In this document: positions 1 to 8,645 of the stretch, in pieces | Position numbering within the stretch: the first letter of the stretch is position 1 | Layout: each line of letters opens with the position of its first letter | Origin: a virus | Length of the DNA stretch: 64,000 bases | Virus record (IMG/VR): IMGVR_UViG_3300043427_003273 | Location: 36,902 to 100,901 of that record | Reading direction: 5' to 3' (one strand) | Program-made: the position numbers and the translations under genes | Notes under the pieces: model-generated | Told to the model about the DNA's origin: nothing | The model's database searches: none | Seen by the model: the letters and a program-made list of their open reading frames with translations, nothing else

Positions 1-198
1 GAACATGTCTTCTTTTGTTGTTTTTATCCATGGTTCAACTTTATATCCAGTCATTCCATTTCTAGATTTTACTTCGGTAAGAGTAATTGGATTTGTAATT
101 AATAAATTAATACTGCCATTTTCTTCACATGGCATTACTCTTGCGAATATTTCTTCCCCACTAATTAATTTTATTGAAGCATAAAAATCATCTTCCAT
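1..198 (-). CDS. Hypothetical protein downstream of uvsW (partial, 5' end only)
   Basis: The N-terminal 66 codons of a gene that runs off the left edge. It begins MEDDFYASIKLISGEEIFAR and is preceded by a GGAGG-like ribosome binding site lying in the end of uvsW. The uvsW stop is one base away, so the two genes are probably co-transcribed. The beginning (a polar strand, then a GEEIFARV-like turn) is compatible with a small beta-barrel, but I do not recognise a family. No stop codon interrupts the visible part. Confidence 0.75.
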   Translation of the reverse strand, partial: MEDDFYASIKLISGEEIFARVMPCEENGSINLLITNPITLTEVKSRNGMTGYKVEPWIKTTKEDMF

Positions 199-199
199 G

Positions 200-1666
200 C
201 TAACTTCCTCCGATATTAATTGGTATTATTTCATAGTTAAAATCTTCTTCGACGTAAATTTTAATTCTTTCTATAAAATGATTTAATGTATAATTTTTTC
301 TTGAATTGTATGTAGTGTCATCTGCAATATCATACAGGGTTGCTTTATCTTTATTTTTACCCTTTCTTAAAACCCTTCCAATGCTTTGAAGATTTCTTAT
401 TCTAGATTTACTAGGTGATGCAAAGATTATATTATGGAGTCTTTTTATAGAAATTCCAGTACTAAAAACTCCATAAGAAGCAACAATTATTGCATTATCT
501 TCTTTTTCGGTAATTTGCCGTATTGCTTCTCTTTCTTCAGCATCAACTCCACCATGAACAAAGAAGACTTTTCTATTATCTTCTTTACGACTATTTATTA
601 AATCAAATAATATCTGCCCATGAGTTTCTACTCTAGAAAATAATACAAGAGTATTTCCTTTTAAACTCAATGCAAGATTTCTTATAAATTTATTTCTTTT
701 ATCATTTGTGATAAGAAATTGAATTTCATCTTCATAAGTATCAAATTTTTGAGGTTTATGTTTAAGAAGTAAGCAATTAATGTCCAACTGAGATGCTCTT
801 CCCTTTTCAATCATCTCAGATGTTCCAATAGTTTTATATTGTGGACCAAATAATCCACAAACAACCCATTCATGAGTATTACTTCCAGATAAAGTTCCAG
901 TAAATCCAAATCTATATTTTGCATTATGGCACTTTTTCATAATATCAATTAAAGATTTAGATTTAGCAGTATGAGCTTCATCTACAATCACACAGTCATA
1001 ATTTTCAAAGAAACTCTTCGGTAAAGTATATAAAGATTGCCATGTAGAAAGAGTAACGGGCATATCTGTATGCTTTTCTCTGCCAGAATAAATTAAATGG
1101 CAATTATTTTCAGCATCCCATCCATAGTCACTGAAGTCATTAAACATTTGACGAACAAGTGATGTAGTTGGAAAAACAATAAGAATCTTTTTTCCCTTTG
1201 CGACATAATATCTTATGATTGAATAAATCATAAGAGATTTGCCCGATGCAGTTGGACTTAATATGAGTTTTCTATTGTATCTCAGGCACTCATAGACACC
1301 GTTTATTTGATAGTCATATGGATCATGACTACAAATAGATTTCATGTACTCTGTAACCCCTTCTGGGCATATCTCCTCATTTACTTCAAAGGGAAGTCCA
1401 TAATACTTGTTTTCCTTAAAAGTATAATCATAATTATACGTTTTTAGTTTAGCAACAACTTTATCCAGAAGACCAGCATACACTTCTCCAGTATGCGTAC
1501 TTAATAATCTAATTTTTCCATCCCAATGTTTATTTCTCATATGTGGCATAAACTTTGCCCCTTCTACATCAAATGTAAAATGAGGTTCAAGTTCATACAA
1601 AACATGAGGTTCACATTCTAATTTAATGTAAACCTCATTCTTTTTAGTGATTGCCACATCAGTCAT
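200..1666 (-). CDS. uvsW: UvsW-like RNA/DNA helicase (superfamily 2)
   Basis: A 488-aa protein close in length to T4 UvsW. The family unwinds branched DNA and R-loops, shuts off origin-type replication and promotes recombination-dependent replication. Visible motifs are Walker A (SPTASGKS, about residues 137-144), DEAH at 229-232, a motif-III-like FTGTL after it, and a C-terminal helicase motif VI region with QSIGRVLRKG. The N-terminal ~110 residues match the position of the UvsW DNA-binding domain. It lies immediately downstream of uvsY, as in other cyanomyoviruses, and its end nearly abuts the next gene. The assignment is firm from motifs and context; activity is inferred from the family. 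Confidence 0.95.
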   Translation of the reverse strand: MTDVAITKKNEVYIKLECEPHVLYELEPHFTFDVEGAKFMPHMRNKHWDGKIRLLSTHTGEVYAGLLDKVVAKLKTYNYDYTFKENKYYGLPFEVNEEICPEGVTEYMKSICSHDPYDYQINGVYECLRYNRKLILSPTASGKSLMIYSIIRYYVAKGKKILIVFPTTSLVRQMFNDFSDYGWDAENNCHLIYSGREKHTDMPVTLSTWQSLYTLPKSFFENYDCVIVDEAHTAKSKSLIDIMKKCHNAKYRFGFTGTLSGSNTHEWVVCGLFGPQYKTIGTSEMIEKGRASQLDINCLLLKHKPQKFDTYEDEIQFLITNDKRNKFIRNLALSLKGNTLVLFSRVETHGQILFDLINSRKEDNRKVFFVHGGVDAEEREAIRQITEKEDNAIIVASYGVFSTGISIKRLHNIIFASPSKSRIRNLQSIGRVLRKGKNKDKATLYDIADDTTYNSRKNYTLNHFIERIKIYVEEDFNYEIIPINIGGS

Positions 1667-1699
1667 AAAGTATTGCTATAACTGATATATTTAGTTTTA

Positions 1700-2137
1700 T
1701 TACCCCAACCCACTCATAAATTTTTGATACTCGATTGCATTTTTAATTTGATAAGTGCGATTGTGAATTGTCTTAATTATGTCTTCAAGATAACGAAGCA
1801 TAATATCATAGTATTCTACTTTGAGTGAAACTTGAGCAAGTGTTTCATCCGCATCCAAATATTGCCGTAGAGTATCTTTGTCACGGATTTTTTTAGGGAA
1901 TGGATTCTCCACATACTCATCAGGATCTGCTTTTCCAGAATAATACTCATGGCGGTCTTTTCTCACACTTCTTTTTTTATTTTCTGCGTTTGTTCTGAGA
2001 ATTGTTACTTTATTGTATAAATCAAAATATTTTGCATGTAACACTGGAATATTTAAAGATTCCGTGTGAAGATTATCTATATCTATTTTTGAATCTTTTT
2101 CCCACATCGATTGTATAATATCTAAGTCAATTGCCAC
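1700..2137 (-). CDS. uvsY: UvsY-like recombination mediator
   Basis: A 145-aa protein (T4 UvsY is 137 aa). UvsY loads the UvsX recombinase onto ssDNA covered by gp32. The C-terminal half has the family pattern: an acidic helix LDADETLAQ, then KVEYYDIMLRYLEDIIKTI, then NRTYQIKNAIEYQKFMSG. The N-terminal half is lysine/arginine rich, in keeping with ssDNA binding. It sits between the gp3-like tail gene and uvsW with short gaps, so recombination functions ride on the late virion transcript. Confidence 0.93.
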   Translation of the reverse strand: MAIDLDIIQSMWEKDSKIDIDNLHTESLNIPVLHAKYFDLYNKVTILRTNAENKKRSVRKDRHEYYSGKADPDEYVENPFPKKIRDKDTLRQYLDADETLAQVSLKVEYYDIMLRYLEDIIKTIHNRTYQIKNAIEYQKFMSGLG

Positions 2138-2143
2138 AATAAT

Positions 2144-2716
2144 TTAACTCCATCTTTTTGGTAAATGATTTCCTTTATCATCAGTAATATTATACATCAT
2201 ATACTTAAAACTTACTGTAGATGTAAAATATTCCTCACTAGTATTTGTAGCATCAAATTGAAGTTCTGATAATCTATATGGAAACATTCTTCTAAAAATA
2301 ACTTGATAGTTTACATTCAAATTGCTGTTCAATATAAACAATGTTCCATCAGAATATAGATTCATTTCACCACCACTATTCACAGAATAATTATTAGGAT
2401 CTGTTTGATAGTCATATATTTGAGCTAAAGACTCTGGAAATCCAAGACCCCTCATCCAGTTTTGTATTTCCATATAGTTTTGAAGATCTTCATCTACAAT
2501 AAAATCCAACTCAAAATCTTCAAAAACCATATTGTCTCCAGGGACTGGAATTGGATTTGTCAGATATTGGGAATGATTTGCAACTCCTAAAGTTATTCCT
2601 GGAATTACTGCCTTATTTGCTAAAAATGATGTCTTGGGGGCACGACTTAAACTAAATCTAAAGCCAGTACTTGAAAGATAATTTCTATTTTCTAGTTGCC
2701 CTCTTCTAGTTGCCAT
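2144..2716 (-). CDS. Tail completion / tube-terminator-like protein (gp3-like)
   Basis: A 190-aa protein. The start LENRNYLSSTGFRFSLSRAP, the IPGI and PGD turns and the FIVDEDLQNYMEIQNWM segment are typical of the cyanomyovirus tail protein that follows gp23. The fold looks related to tail tube proteins (gp19/gp54 type). By position it matches the gene usually called gp3, which caps the tail tube and stabilises the sheath end. I recognise the cyanophage family, but assignment to T4 gp3 rather than another tube-like protein is uncertain. A NATAAATA octamer lies 28 nt upstream. Confidence 0.65.
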   Translation of the reverse strand: MATRRGQLENRNYLSSTGFRFSLSRAPKTSFLANKAVIPGITLGVANHSQYLTNPIPVPGDNMVFEDFELDFIVDEDLQNYMEIQNWMRGLGFPESLAQIYDYQTDPNNYSVNSGGEMNLYSDGTLFILNSNLNVNYQVIFRRMFPYRLSELQFDATNTSEEYFTSTVSFKYMMYNITDDKGNHLPKRWS

Positions 2717-2743
2717 TGATAATTTTTTTCTTTCTTATCAGAC

Positions 2744-2751
2744 TATTTATT
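2744..2751 (-). promoter_or_regulatory. Late-promoter-like octamer AATAAATA
   Basis: Minus-strand AATAAATA about 28 nt upstream of the gp3-like tail gene. It is one mismatch from the T4 late promoter TATAAATA; cyanomyovirus late promoters follow the same NATAAATA pattern. Confidence 0.5.
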
Positions 2752-2846
2752 TAAGAATAGGCATTTGCTAGTCCCCAATAAACAAATAATCCGATAGATG
2801 CAAAAAGAATGATTGCATTAATAAGAACCCTTGTCATTATACGCAT
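2751..2846 (-). CDS. Tiny membrane protein (31 aa)
   Basis: MRIMTRVLINAIILFASIGL continues to a TAA after ANAYS. One hydrophobic helix (about residues 8-25) follows two arginines, giving an N-in single-span topology. It sits between the gp23 terminator and the gp3-like gene. Tiny single-span proteins at this place are common in cyanomyoviruses, but no function is known to me. A late-promoter-like CATTTATA (plus strand) overlaps the start codon, so an upstream start for the transcript would be needed. Confidence 0.6.
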   Translation of the reverse strand: MRIMTRVLINAIILFASIGLFVYWGLANAYS

Positions 2847-2874
2847 TTATACTCATTGGTATAATTTTATGTAT

Positions 2875-2902
2875 AAAAAAAGACCCCCCAAATGGGAGGT
2901 CT
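2875..2902 (-). terminator. Intrinsic terminator after gp23
   Basis: On the minus strand, a GACCTCCC / GGGGGGTC stem-loop closed by AAG/CTT is followed by a run of seven T residues. It lies 25 nt past the gp23 stop codon, where a strong late transcript would end. Confidence 0.85.
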
Positions 2903-2926
2903 TGTATGAGAACCGTGACAATTAAA

Positions 2927-4369
2927 TCACATGAGGTTCTTAACTTGTACTCTTCTGTAGTAACGATTGCTGTTCGTTCTCATACGTCCCAGACCTTGAT
3001 CAGTACCCTCTGCGAATGGGTTTGCAACCATTCCATAACGGGTCTTAAATCCGATTTTTGGCTGGAAGGTATTCTCTCCAACTGCACGTACCATCTGCAG
3101 AGGTACGTATGGGCAATAGAAGAGTCCTGCGTCATAAGGTGAAGAACCCTTATAACCAACAACATAATACTGAGTTGCAGCATTATTTGCGGAATATGGG
3201 TCAATATAAACGCGGAATTTGCCCATCAGAACACCAGCAAAGGTGTTGCCAGTGTCATCAACGTTCAGGTTTGCGTTGAGTGCTGGGGTGTAGTCAAGTA
3301 CTCCTGCCATGGTCAGTGCCGAAGCAACGTCAGCAGAGCACATGATTACATTGCCCTTTCCTCTACGAGTTCTTTGTGCAATCTGGTTCGCATCTCTTTC
3401 GATTTGGAACAGAAGACCCTTGAACTTCTCAACTGACCAACGACCGTTGGAGTCAATATCAAGGTCAAATACACCTTGAGTTGAAACATTGAGAGTTGCG
3501 CCTTGCTCAGCAACCTTATAGATGGTTCTGATTACTTCACGGTTGATTTCAGCAAGAATCTCGGTTGAGAGAATGTTTGCTAATTCCGCTTCAGCATTCA
3601 GACCATGGATTGCCTTCAGGTCTTGTGCAAGCTCAAGGCTGTATTCTGCCTTCAGTGCTCTTGACTTGGCTTCAACAAGAATCTTCTCGATTGAGAATGC
3701 CATCTCGTTGAACTGATTTCCACCAGCAGCACCAAGTGCTTCTGATTCGTCAGTACGCATACCTTGTCCAACTTTGTAATCAAGTTGGCTTGCAGTTGCG
3801 GTTGGGTTCAGCAGACCTGGATTTGCTCCAGTTCCTTGTGCTGTAGTACCCATACCAACCACTGCACCTTCACCCTGAGTTCCAGTGACATCTGCTGCCC
3901 ATGCATTGTCAGAGTTGAATTGATCTCCTTGTCCAGAGAATGCGGTATCTGGCTCGTTGAACAGTGCTTCTGTTCCCGACTGATCGTTGTAACGTGATCT
4001 CATTGCAAAGATCAGTCCAGTAGGGCCGTTCATTGGCTGAACACCAGCAAGATCATAGGCAACCAGATTAGGCATTGAACGTCTAATCAGTGAGATCAGA
4101 ACTGGATCAAAACCTGCAACTGGGCCTGCTGGATTGGTATCTCCAGAGAAACCTGCACCGTATCCACCAGCACCAGTGTTAGTGTTTACAGTTGGGGTTT
4201 CGGTGAGAAGACCACCGTTTTGGAAAGCTGATTGCTCTCTTAAAAATTTTTCTTGATTTTCTAACAGGACTGCGGTTACTGCTCTTCTATGTGAATCCCT
4301 GATTGGATCGCATCCTTCGTGATTCAGAAGAGGTGCCCACTTTTCCTGCAGTGCTTCTGATTGAAACAT
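2927..4369 (-). CDS. 23: Major capsid protein gp23
   Basis: A 480-aa major head protein (T4 gp23 is 521 aa). It forms the hexameric lattice of the prohead and capsid. Recognisable segments are FDPVLISLIRRSMPNLVAYDLAGVQPM (quoted in part: SLIRRSMPNLVAYDL), GPTGLIFAMRSRY, and the C-terminal KIGFKTRYGMVANPF. The N-terminal arm carries a candidate gp21 cleavage motif LTE at residues 55-57 (LxE type), matching processing after a glutamate in T4. GC content and codon choice look less AT-biased than the neighbouring genes, as usual for a very highly expressed gene. A terminator follows directly. Confidence 0.97.
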   Translation of the reverse strand: MFQSEALQEKWAPLLNHEGCDPIRDSHRRAVTAVLLENQEKFLREQSAFQNGGLLTETPTVNTNTGAGGYGAGFSGDTNPAGPVAGFDPVLISLIRRSMPNLVAYDLAGVQPMNGPTGLIFAMRSRYNDQSGTEALFNEPDTAFSGQGDQFNSDNAWAADVTGTQGEGAVVGMGTTAQGTGANPGLLNPTATASQLDYKVGQGMRTDESEALGAAGGNQFNEMAFSIEKILVEAKSRALKAEYSLELAQDLKAIHGLNAEAELANILSTEILAEINREVIRTIYKVAEQGATLNVSTQGVFDLDIDSNGRWSVEKFKGLLFQIERDANQIAQRTRRGKGNVIMCSADVASALTMAGVLDYTPALNANLNVDDTGNTFAGVLMGKFRVYIDPYSANNAATQYYVVGYKGSSPYDAGLFYCPYVPLQMVRAVGENTFQPKIGFKTRYGMVANPFAEGTDQGLGRMRTNSNRYYRRVQVKNLM

Positions 4370-4419
4370 TGCTTTTACCTTTTACTAAAGTGCGTTTTTT
4401 TGTTTGATTAATATTAAAT

Positions 4420-5676
4420 TCAGTTTTTTGCAACTGATGAAAGAGTTCTCAGATATGCTTCCATTGTTTGTGAATGGAATTCGGGGGTAGAATCTACTCC
4501 TTCTGAGAGTGTTTCAGATGTTGCTTTTGGAGATGCCGTCTTTGAAGGGAAATATGATTCCTTCAATGTCTCCAGTTTTTCACGATATTGTGATTCACTT
4601 TCAAACTCAACACTCTCGGCAAGTGAAGCGAGCTTTTCTTTCTGAGAAAGTGCAAGACCCTCAGTTACATTGTCAAAGATTCCTCCAGCAACCGACTCTG
4701 CGAGACGCTTGTTAAGGGAAACATTCTTCTCAATTTGCTCGTTGAGTTTTGTCTCCATGTCATCAAGTTTTTCTACCATACTCTCAAGTACATCATATTT
4801 CTCTTCAGGGATTTCTACATAATGTTCTTCAAAAAGACCCTTCATTCCTTGAATAAAGGATTCTGTCATTTCTGTTCTAAGTCCTTGCTCAACTGCAAGG
4901 GCATTTTCTTCTAACCATTCCTGAGCAACATACTCAAGATATGCATCAAGTCTTTCTTCAAGAATAGACTTGATTTCGGTGACTTCTTCTACAAGTCTCT
5001 CTTCGTATTGAGATTCAAGAGATTCACGAACTTCCGAAACTTTTGAACGAAGAGCTGCTTCAAAAATAATTTTTGCTTTCTCTTGGAACTCTTCGGAGAG
5101 TTCTTCACCTTCAAGAAGAGCATTGACATCTTCTTCGATATCAAACTCTTCTTTCTTTACCTCATCCTCATCCTGATCATCTTCGTCATCTTCTTTCTTG
5201 GACTTCTTCTTAGACTCTTTTGAATCTTCTTTTTCGTCCTCTTTTGAATCCTCTTCTTCTTCCTTCTCTGCCTCAACAATTACTTCATCATATTCGTCTT
5301 CCAGATCCTCTTCTTCTTTAACTGGTTTTGCCATTTTCTTCATGGACTCACCAGCACTACGAGAAACTGTAGAACCTCCTGTAGTTGCATAAGCAGGGGC
5401 CTTTTTCATTCCTTCTGCTGCCTTTGATCCTTTATTTACTACATCCTTAACTTGCTTTAAAGGAGCAGCTGCATCTCCAAGCTTTGCAGAATCATCATCT
5501 GATCTATAATTTTCTGGTGTTGGTCCACCAAGATCTGCCCAACTTGTTGTTTGACCATCTGGAATTCCAGTAGTCAATTTATGCATTGGTTCAGCTGCTT
5601 TTGAACCAGCATTGACAGCAGTTTTGGATTGTGTAGTGCCTACTTCCATTTCCTGTAAATTTTTACCACGGGACAT
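4420..5676 (-). CDS. 22: Prohead core scaffold protein gp22
   Basis: A 418-aa acidic, coiled-coil-rich protein between gp21 and gp23. gp22 is the main internal scaffold of the prohead and is degraded by gp21 during maturation. The N-terminal third is low complexity with repeated KAAE/MKK segments. Residues ~120-190 form a long run of alternating acidic and lysine residues, followed by helical segments rich in EE/LxE motifs that could serve as gp21 sites. It is much longer than T4 gp22 (269 aa), as seen in cyanophages. A perfect TATAAATA lies about 41 nt upstream. Confidence 0.9.
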   Translation of the reverse strand: MSRGKNLQEMEVGTTQSKTAVNAGSKAAEPMHKLTTGIPDGQTTSWADLGGPTPENYRSDDDSAKLGDAAAPLKQVKDVVNKGSKAAEGMKKAPAYATTGGSTVSRSAGESMKKMAKPVKEEEDLEDEYDEVIVEAEKEEEEDSKEDEKEDSKESKKKSKKEDDEDDQDEDEVKKEEFDIEEDVNALLEGEELSEEFQEKAKIIFEAALRSKVSEVRESLESQYEERLVEEVTEIKSILEERLDAYLEYVAQEWLEENALAVEQGLRTEMTESFIQGMKGLFEEHYVEIPEEKYDVLESMVEKLDDMETKLNEQIEKNVSLNKRLAESVAGGIFDNVTEGLALSQKEKLASLAESVEFESESQYREKLETLKESYFPSKTASPKATSETLSEGVDSTPEFHSQTMEAYLRTLSSVAKN

Positions 5677-5716
5677 TTGAACTCTCCGTTAAACTATATT
5701 AGTAAATAACTATATT

Positions 5717-5724
5717 TATTTATA
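5717..5724 (-). promoter_or_regulatory. Late promoter TATAAATA before gp22
   Basis: A perfect minus-strand copy of the T4 late octamer about 41 nt upstream of the gp22 start, in the short gp21-gp22 gap. Confidence 0.65.
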
Positions 5725-5734
5725 AATTAATTAA

Positions 5735-6379
5735 TTACAACGAATTTAAAAACTCGTTGAAAAGATTAAGTTTATGCTCTTCCAGAGCACGTTGTTCTAC
5801 AAATCTTTCGACTCTATTTTTGAGAACATGTACTTTTTGTTCTAGAATTCCATTACTCCAGACCCACTCCACTCCTTCCATAATTCCATTTACAAAAGCA
5901 TCTGGGGCTGAAGGATCTGCAACAATATCTGCTGCAGTTGCTAACATAAAATCGTCATTAACGAGTTTTACGCCATTTTTTTCTATAAGAGAACCAACTC
6001 CCCTTGAAGAAACGCCAAGTTTTACACCTTCTCCAATTAAAGAAGATGCGATTTTTCCCATTGGAGTATCGAGGATTTTTGCTTTTCCTACAAAGTTAGT
6101 TCCATCTTCTTTCAAAGATGTAATCATGTGTGAAACTCTATCCAGGTTTACTGTTGGTCCATCTGGATGTCCAAGTTCTCCCAGAGCACGACCCTTTTGA
6201 ATATAATTTTCATTGTATCTTTGTACTTCTCTTTGCAGAGTTTCCATTGGATACATACGACCATTACGATTTTTTATATTTGCTTGGAGAAAAGTCCCTT
6301 CAATATGAAGAGATTTTTTCCCACCTTTGCTTTCAGTAATAAAATTTACTGATTCTATTTCTTCTGTGATTAGTTTCAT
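5735..6379 (-). CDS. 21: Prohead maturation protease gp21
   Basis: A 214-aa serine protease (T4 gp21 is 212 aa). It sits in the prohead core and cleaves scaffold, gp23 and other prohead proteins after LxE/IxE. The N-terminal NIKNRNGRMYP, a likely catalytic histidine in GELGHPDGPTVNLD (H71), and the nucleophile motif LGVSSRG (S124/S125) fit the herpesvirus-protease-like fold of this family. Gene order gp20, gp67-like, 91-aa protein, gp21, gp22, gp23 is the standard head module. Confidence 0.95.
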   Translation of the reverse strand: MKLITEEIESVNFITESKGGKKSLHIEGTFLQANIKNRNGRMYPMETLQREVQRYNENYIQKGRALGELGHPDGPTVNLDRVSHMITSLKEDGTNFVGKAKILDTPMGKIASSLIGEGVKLGVSSRGVGSLIEKNGVKLVNDDFMLATAADIVADPSAPDAFVNGIMEGVEWVWSNGILEQKVHVLKNRVERFVEQRALEEHKLNLFNEFLNSL

Positions 6380-6383
6380 GAGA

Positions 6384-6659
6384 TTAGTTAGTAAATCCTA
6401 CTTTTGCTCCCAAGACAGCAGCATTAGCTGCAAGAATGCAATGGGATGATTGTTTTTGTAAATATTCTGTAGTTCCTCTCATAAGAGTGAAAGATCCAAT
6501 TCCTGGACCACTTTGAGATTCAACAACAGTAATAAGATAATCACTAGAGGTAGAAGTGTTGACTAATCTAACGACAGTTGCTTCACTAAAACTGGTTGCT
6601 GTTCCAGTTGTAGTTGGTAAAGCTGCTTCTGAACCAAGAACTTTAACTCTGTAAGCCAT
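6384..6659 (-). CDS. Small head-module protein (91 aa)
   Basis: A 91-aa protein, MAYRVKVLGSE onward, probably all beta (alternating VVRLVN, YLITVVESQ, SFTLM, KVGFTN). It sits between gp21 and the gp67-like gene with a 4-nt gap to gp21. Similar small proteins occur at this place in cyanomyoviruses, where a virion or head-decoration role seems likely; that role is inferred from position only. A perfect TATAAATA is just upstream. Confidence 0.75.
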   Translation of the reverse strand: MAYRVKVLGSEAALPTTTGTATSFSEATVVRLVNTSTSSDYLITVVESQSGPGIGSFTLMRGTTEYLQKQSSHCILAANAAVLGAKVGFTN

Positions 6660-6672
6660 TATTATAAGACAC

Positions 6673-6680
6673 TATTTATA
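6673..6680 (-). promoter_or_regulatory. Late promoter TATAAATA before the 91-aa gene
   Basis: A perfect minus-strand TATAAATA, 13 nt before the ATG of the 91-aa head gene. That spacing leaves a very short leader, so it may mainly serve gp21 downstream. Confidence 0.5.
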
Positions 6681-6696
6681 TTAATATTTATCAAAT

Positions 6697-6858
6697 TTAA
6701 TCTTCATCAACTTGTGGTGGATTGAAAAAAGAATTTGCTATTTGTGGTCTTAAAGAATCAATCTTTTCTGCAGTCTTTGCAAAAAGAGCATCTTTAATTG
6801 CATCACTAATATCTGATGCGGATGAATCATTTGTAATTAAATCAACAATTTGTTCCAT
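6697..6858 (-). CDS. Prohead core protein (gp67-like, 53 aa)
   Basis: A 53-aa protein starting MEQIVDLITNDSSASDISDA, with a helix rich in alanine, lysine and aspartate and the end NPPQVDED. Small acidic proteins at this place, directly downstream of the portal gene, are annotated as prohead core proteins in cyanophages and correspond in position to T4 gp67/gp68. They line the scaffold core and are processed by gp21. I assign it by position and composition. Confidence 0.7.
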   Translation of the reverse strand: MEQIVDLITNDSSASDISDAIKDALFAKTAEKIDSLRPQIANSFFNPPQVDED

Positions 6859-6890
6859 AATAGTTATTGTATACTTTTGATATTTATGTA

Positions 6891-8603
6891 TTATCTTTTA
6901 TTTGGTACGTTTTTTATTGTTGGAGACTTTGGAGGTTCTGCGGCATTTGAATTAAAATCTGGTGATTTCGTATCTAAAGGAACAGAACCAGAAGCACCAT
7001 TTATTGCATCACTTCCTGTTGGAAGTGGAAGTCCAGTTTCTGGATCAATAGGAGCATTTGGATCAGGAATAATCCCCTTTTCTATCTCTTTTTTAATTTT
7101 TTGATCTTCTTCTACTATCTCTTGATCAGTCTGACGAAGAATTTTATTTCTAATATATTCTTGAGAGAAGTATCTTCCAACATATGGCTCTGCAGTTGCT
7201 GCGAGATTTAATCTTTCAGTAAGAAGTTCTGCGTCTTTCAGCTCTGAGAAATGATTATCATACAGGAAATCGTATTGAATATGCTCTGACATTATATCCC
7301 AATCTTCGGGAGTAATGACATTCTTAAGAATTAATTGAGTCTTTAATAAATCATTGAAAAGATTTGCAAATCTTTTTCTTAAACGACCAACAAATTTGGT
7401 AAATTTAAGTTCGTCTCTCAAAATTTCAGAAGATCTTCCAAGATTAAATCCTCCTTCTCCTTCCATTCTTGATGGTGGAACGTTCAGGGATCTATAAAGT
7501 TTAGCCTGGAAATACTTAATATCTGTAATTTCACCAAGATTTTGTCCACCTGGAAGAGTTGAAATCTCTGTTCCTCTTCCACCTTCTCTTCTTGGAAGCC
7601 AAAAATCTTCAAGCATTGCCATGAATTTTTTGTCATCACGTATTTCTCCAGTAGAAGAATCATAAACCATCTTATTACGATAACGCATCATAACGTCACG
7701 AAGATATTGCTCTGCTTTCATTTTTGGCAGATTGCCAACATCAATATAGAAAATTCTACGTTCTGGTGCTCTTGATAATCTGTAAATAACAAGAGAATCC
7801 TCAATCATACGAAGTTGATTAAGAGATTTAATTGCTTTATTGAGATATGAAAGTGTAGTTCCTTTATTCCTATCTACTAAACCAGATGTGCAATATGCTA
7901 TTGCATCTCTTGCAATTTTAATTCCTGCTTTTGCTGTGGACCCAATATTTGCTGGATTTCCTGGTCCTACTGGATAAGTAGATCTTGGACTATAAAGAAA
8001 AAATTCTTCAATTTCTGGAAAATTAAAGTTCATTGGATCTTCTTCAGAAGATTTCCCCATTGGTTGAACTTGTGTTCCGTTATTTTTTTTCTTCTTTTCT
8101 TGCCTAACATAACGGATTTTCATAGAGTCTATGTATCTTAACTCTTGAATTCCATCTTGAGGATTCTTTAAATCTATTACTTTATGATAAAAAATTCTAC
8201 CGTCTATATACCAGTTTCTGTATATTTCGTGGCATTTTTTATCAAAATCTAAAAGTGATAATATGAATTTAAATTCTTCTCTAATTTTTTTCTTAATACC
8301 ATCACTTGCATTAAGATTTGAAAGTTCTATTTGAACAGGACTGTCGTTAGAATCAGATACTATTGCTTCATTTACAATATCTTCGATGGCACTGTCAACC
8401 TCTGGATGCAATGCCATCTCTCGATATTTTTTAATCAATTCAAATTCATTACGATAAACGCCTTCTATATCTACATAAGAACCAAAAAAACCACTAGTTA
8501 AATAATGGTCAACCCCGTCCTCGTGATTAACGGGAACGGGGGACAATGCAGATTTAGGTAATTTATCTTCGTCGTCAATAGAAAAACCGAACAATTTAGA
8601 CAT
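6891..8603 (-). CDS. 20: Portal vertex protein gp20
   Basis: A 570-aa portal protein (T4 gp20 is 524 aa). Twelve copies form the channel at the unique vertex that starts prohead assembly and through which gp17 pumps DNA. Clear family segments are HPEVDSAIEDIVNEAIVSD, the RAPERRIFYIDVGNLPK region, and LPRREGGRGTEISTLPGGQN (in the plus strand around 7.5-7.6 kb). The C-terminal 60 residues are proline-rich and disordered. This is the gene classically used to type cyanomyoviruses. Confidence 0.97.
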   Translation of the reverse strand: MSKLFGFSIDDEDKLPKSALSPVPVNHEDGVDHYLTSGFFGSYVDIEGVYRNEFELIKKYREMALHPEVDSAIEDIVNEAIVSDSNDSPVQIELSNLNASDGIKKKIREEFKFILSLLDFDKKCHEIYRNWYIDGRIFYHKVIDLKNPQDGIQELRYIDSMKIRYVRQEKKKKNNGTQVQPMGKSSEEDPMNFNFPEIEEFFLYSPRSTYPVGPGNPANIGSTAKAGIKIARDAIAYCTSGLVDRNKGTTLSYLNKAIKSLNQLRMIEDSLVIYRLSRAPERRIFYIDVGNLPKMKAEQYLRDVMMRYRNKMVYDSSTGEIRDDKKFMAMLEDFWLPRREGGRGTEISTLPGGQNLGEITDIKYFQAKLYRSLNVPPSRMEGEGGFNLGRSSEILRDELKFTKFVGRLRKRFANLFNDLLKTQLILKNVITPEDWDIMSEHIQYDFLYDNHFSELKDAELLTERLNLAATAEPYVGRYFSQEYIRNKILRQTDQEIVEEDQKIKKEIEKGIIPDPNAPIDPETGLPLPTGSDAINGASGSVPLDTKSPDFNSNAAEPPKSPTIKNVPNKR

Positions 8604-8629
8604 TATTAAAAGTATCTTGGATTTTCTAT

Positions 8630-8637
8630 TATTTATG
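8630..8637 (-). promoter_or_regulatory. Late-promoter-like octamer CATAAATA before gp20
   Basis: Minus-strand CATAAATA 26 nt upstream of the gp20 start, between gp19 and gp20. Confidence 0.5.
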
Positions 8638-8645
8638 TAGTTAAA

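Noticed and set aside
2831-3142. Plus-strand open frame of 103 codons opposite gp23
   Set aside because: It lies across the terminator and the conserved end of gp23; no ribosome site and no family pattern.
5757-6200. Plus-strand frame of 147 codons opposite gp21
   Set aside because: Completely inside the conserved protease gene on the other strand; serine-rich shadow frame.
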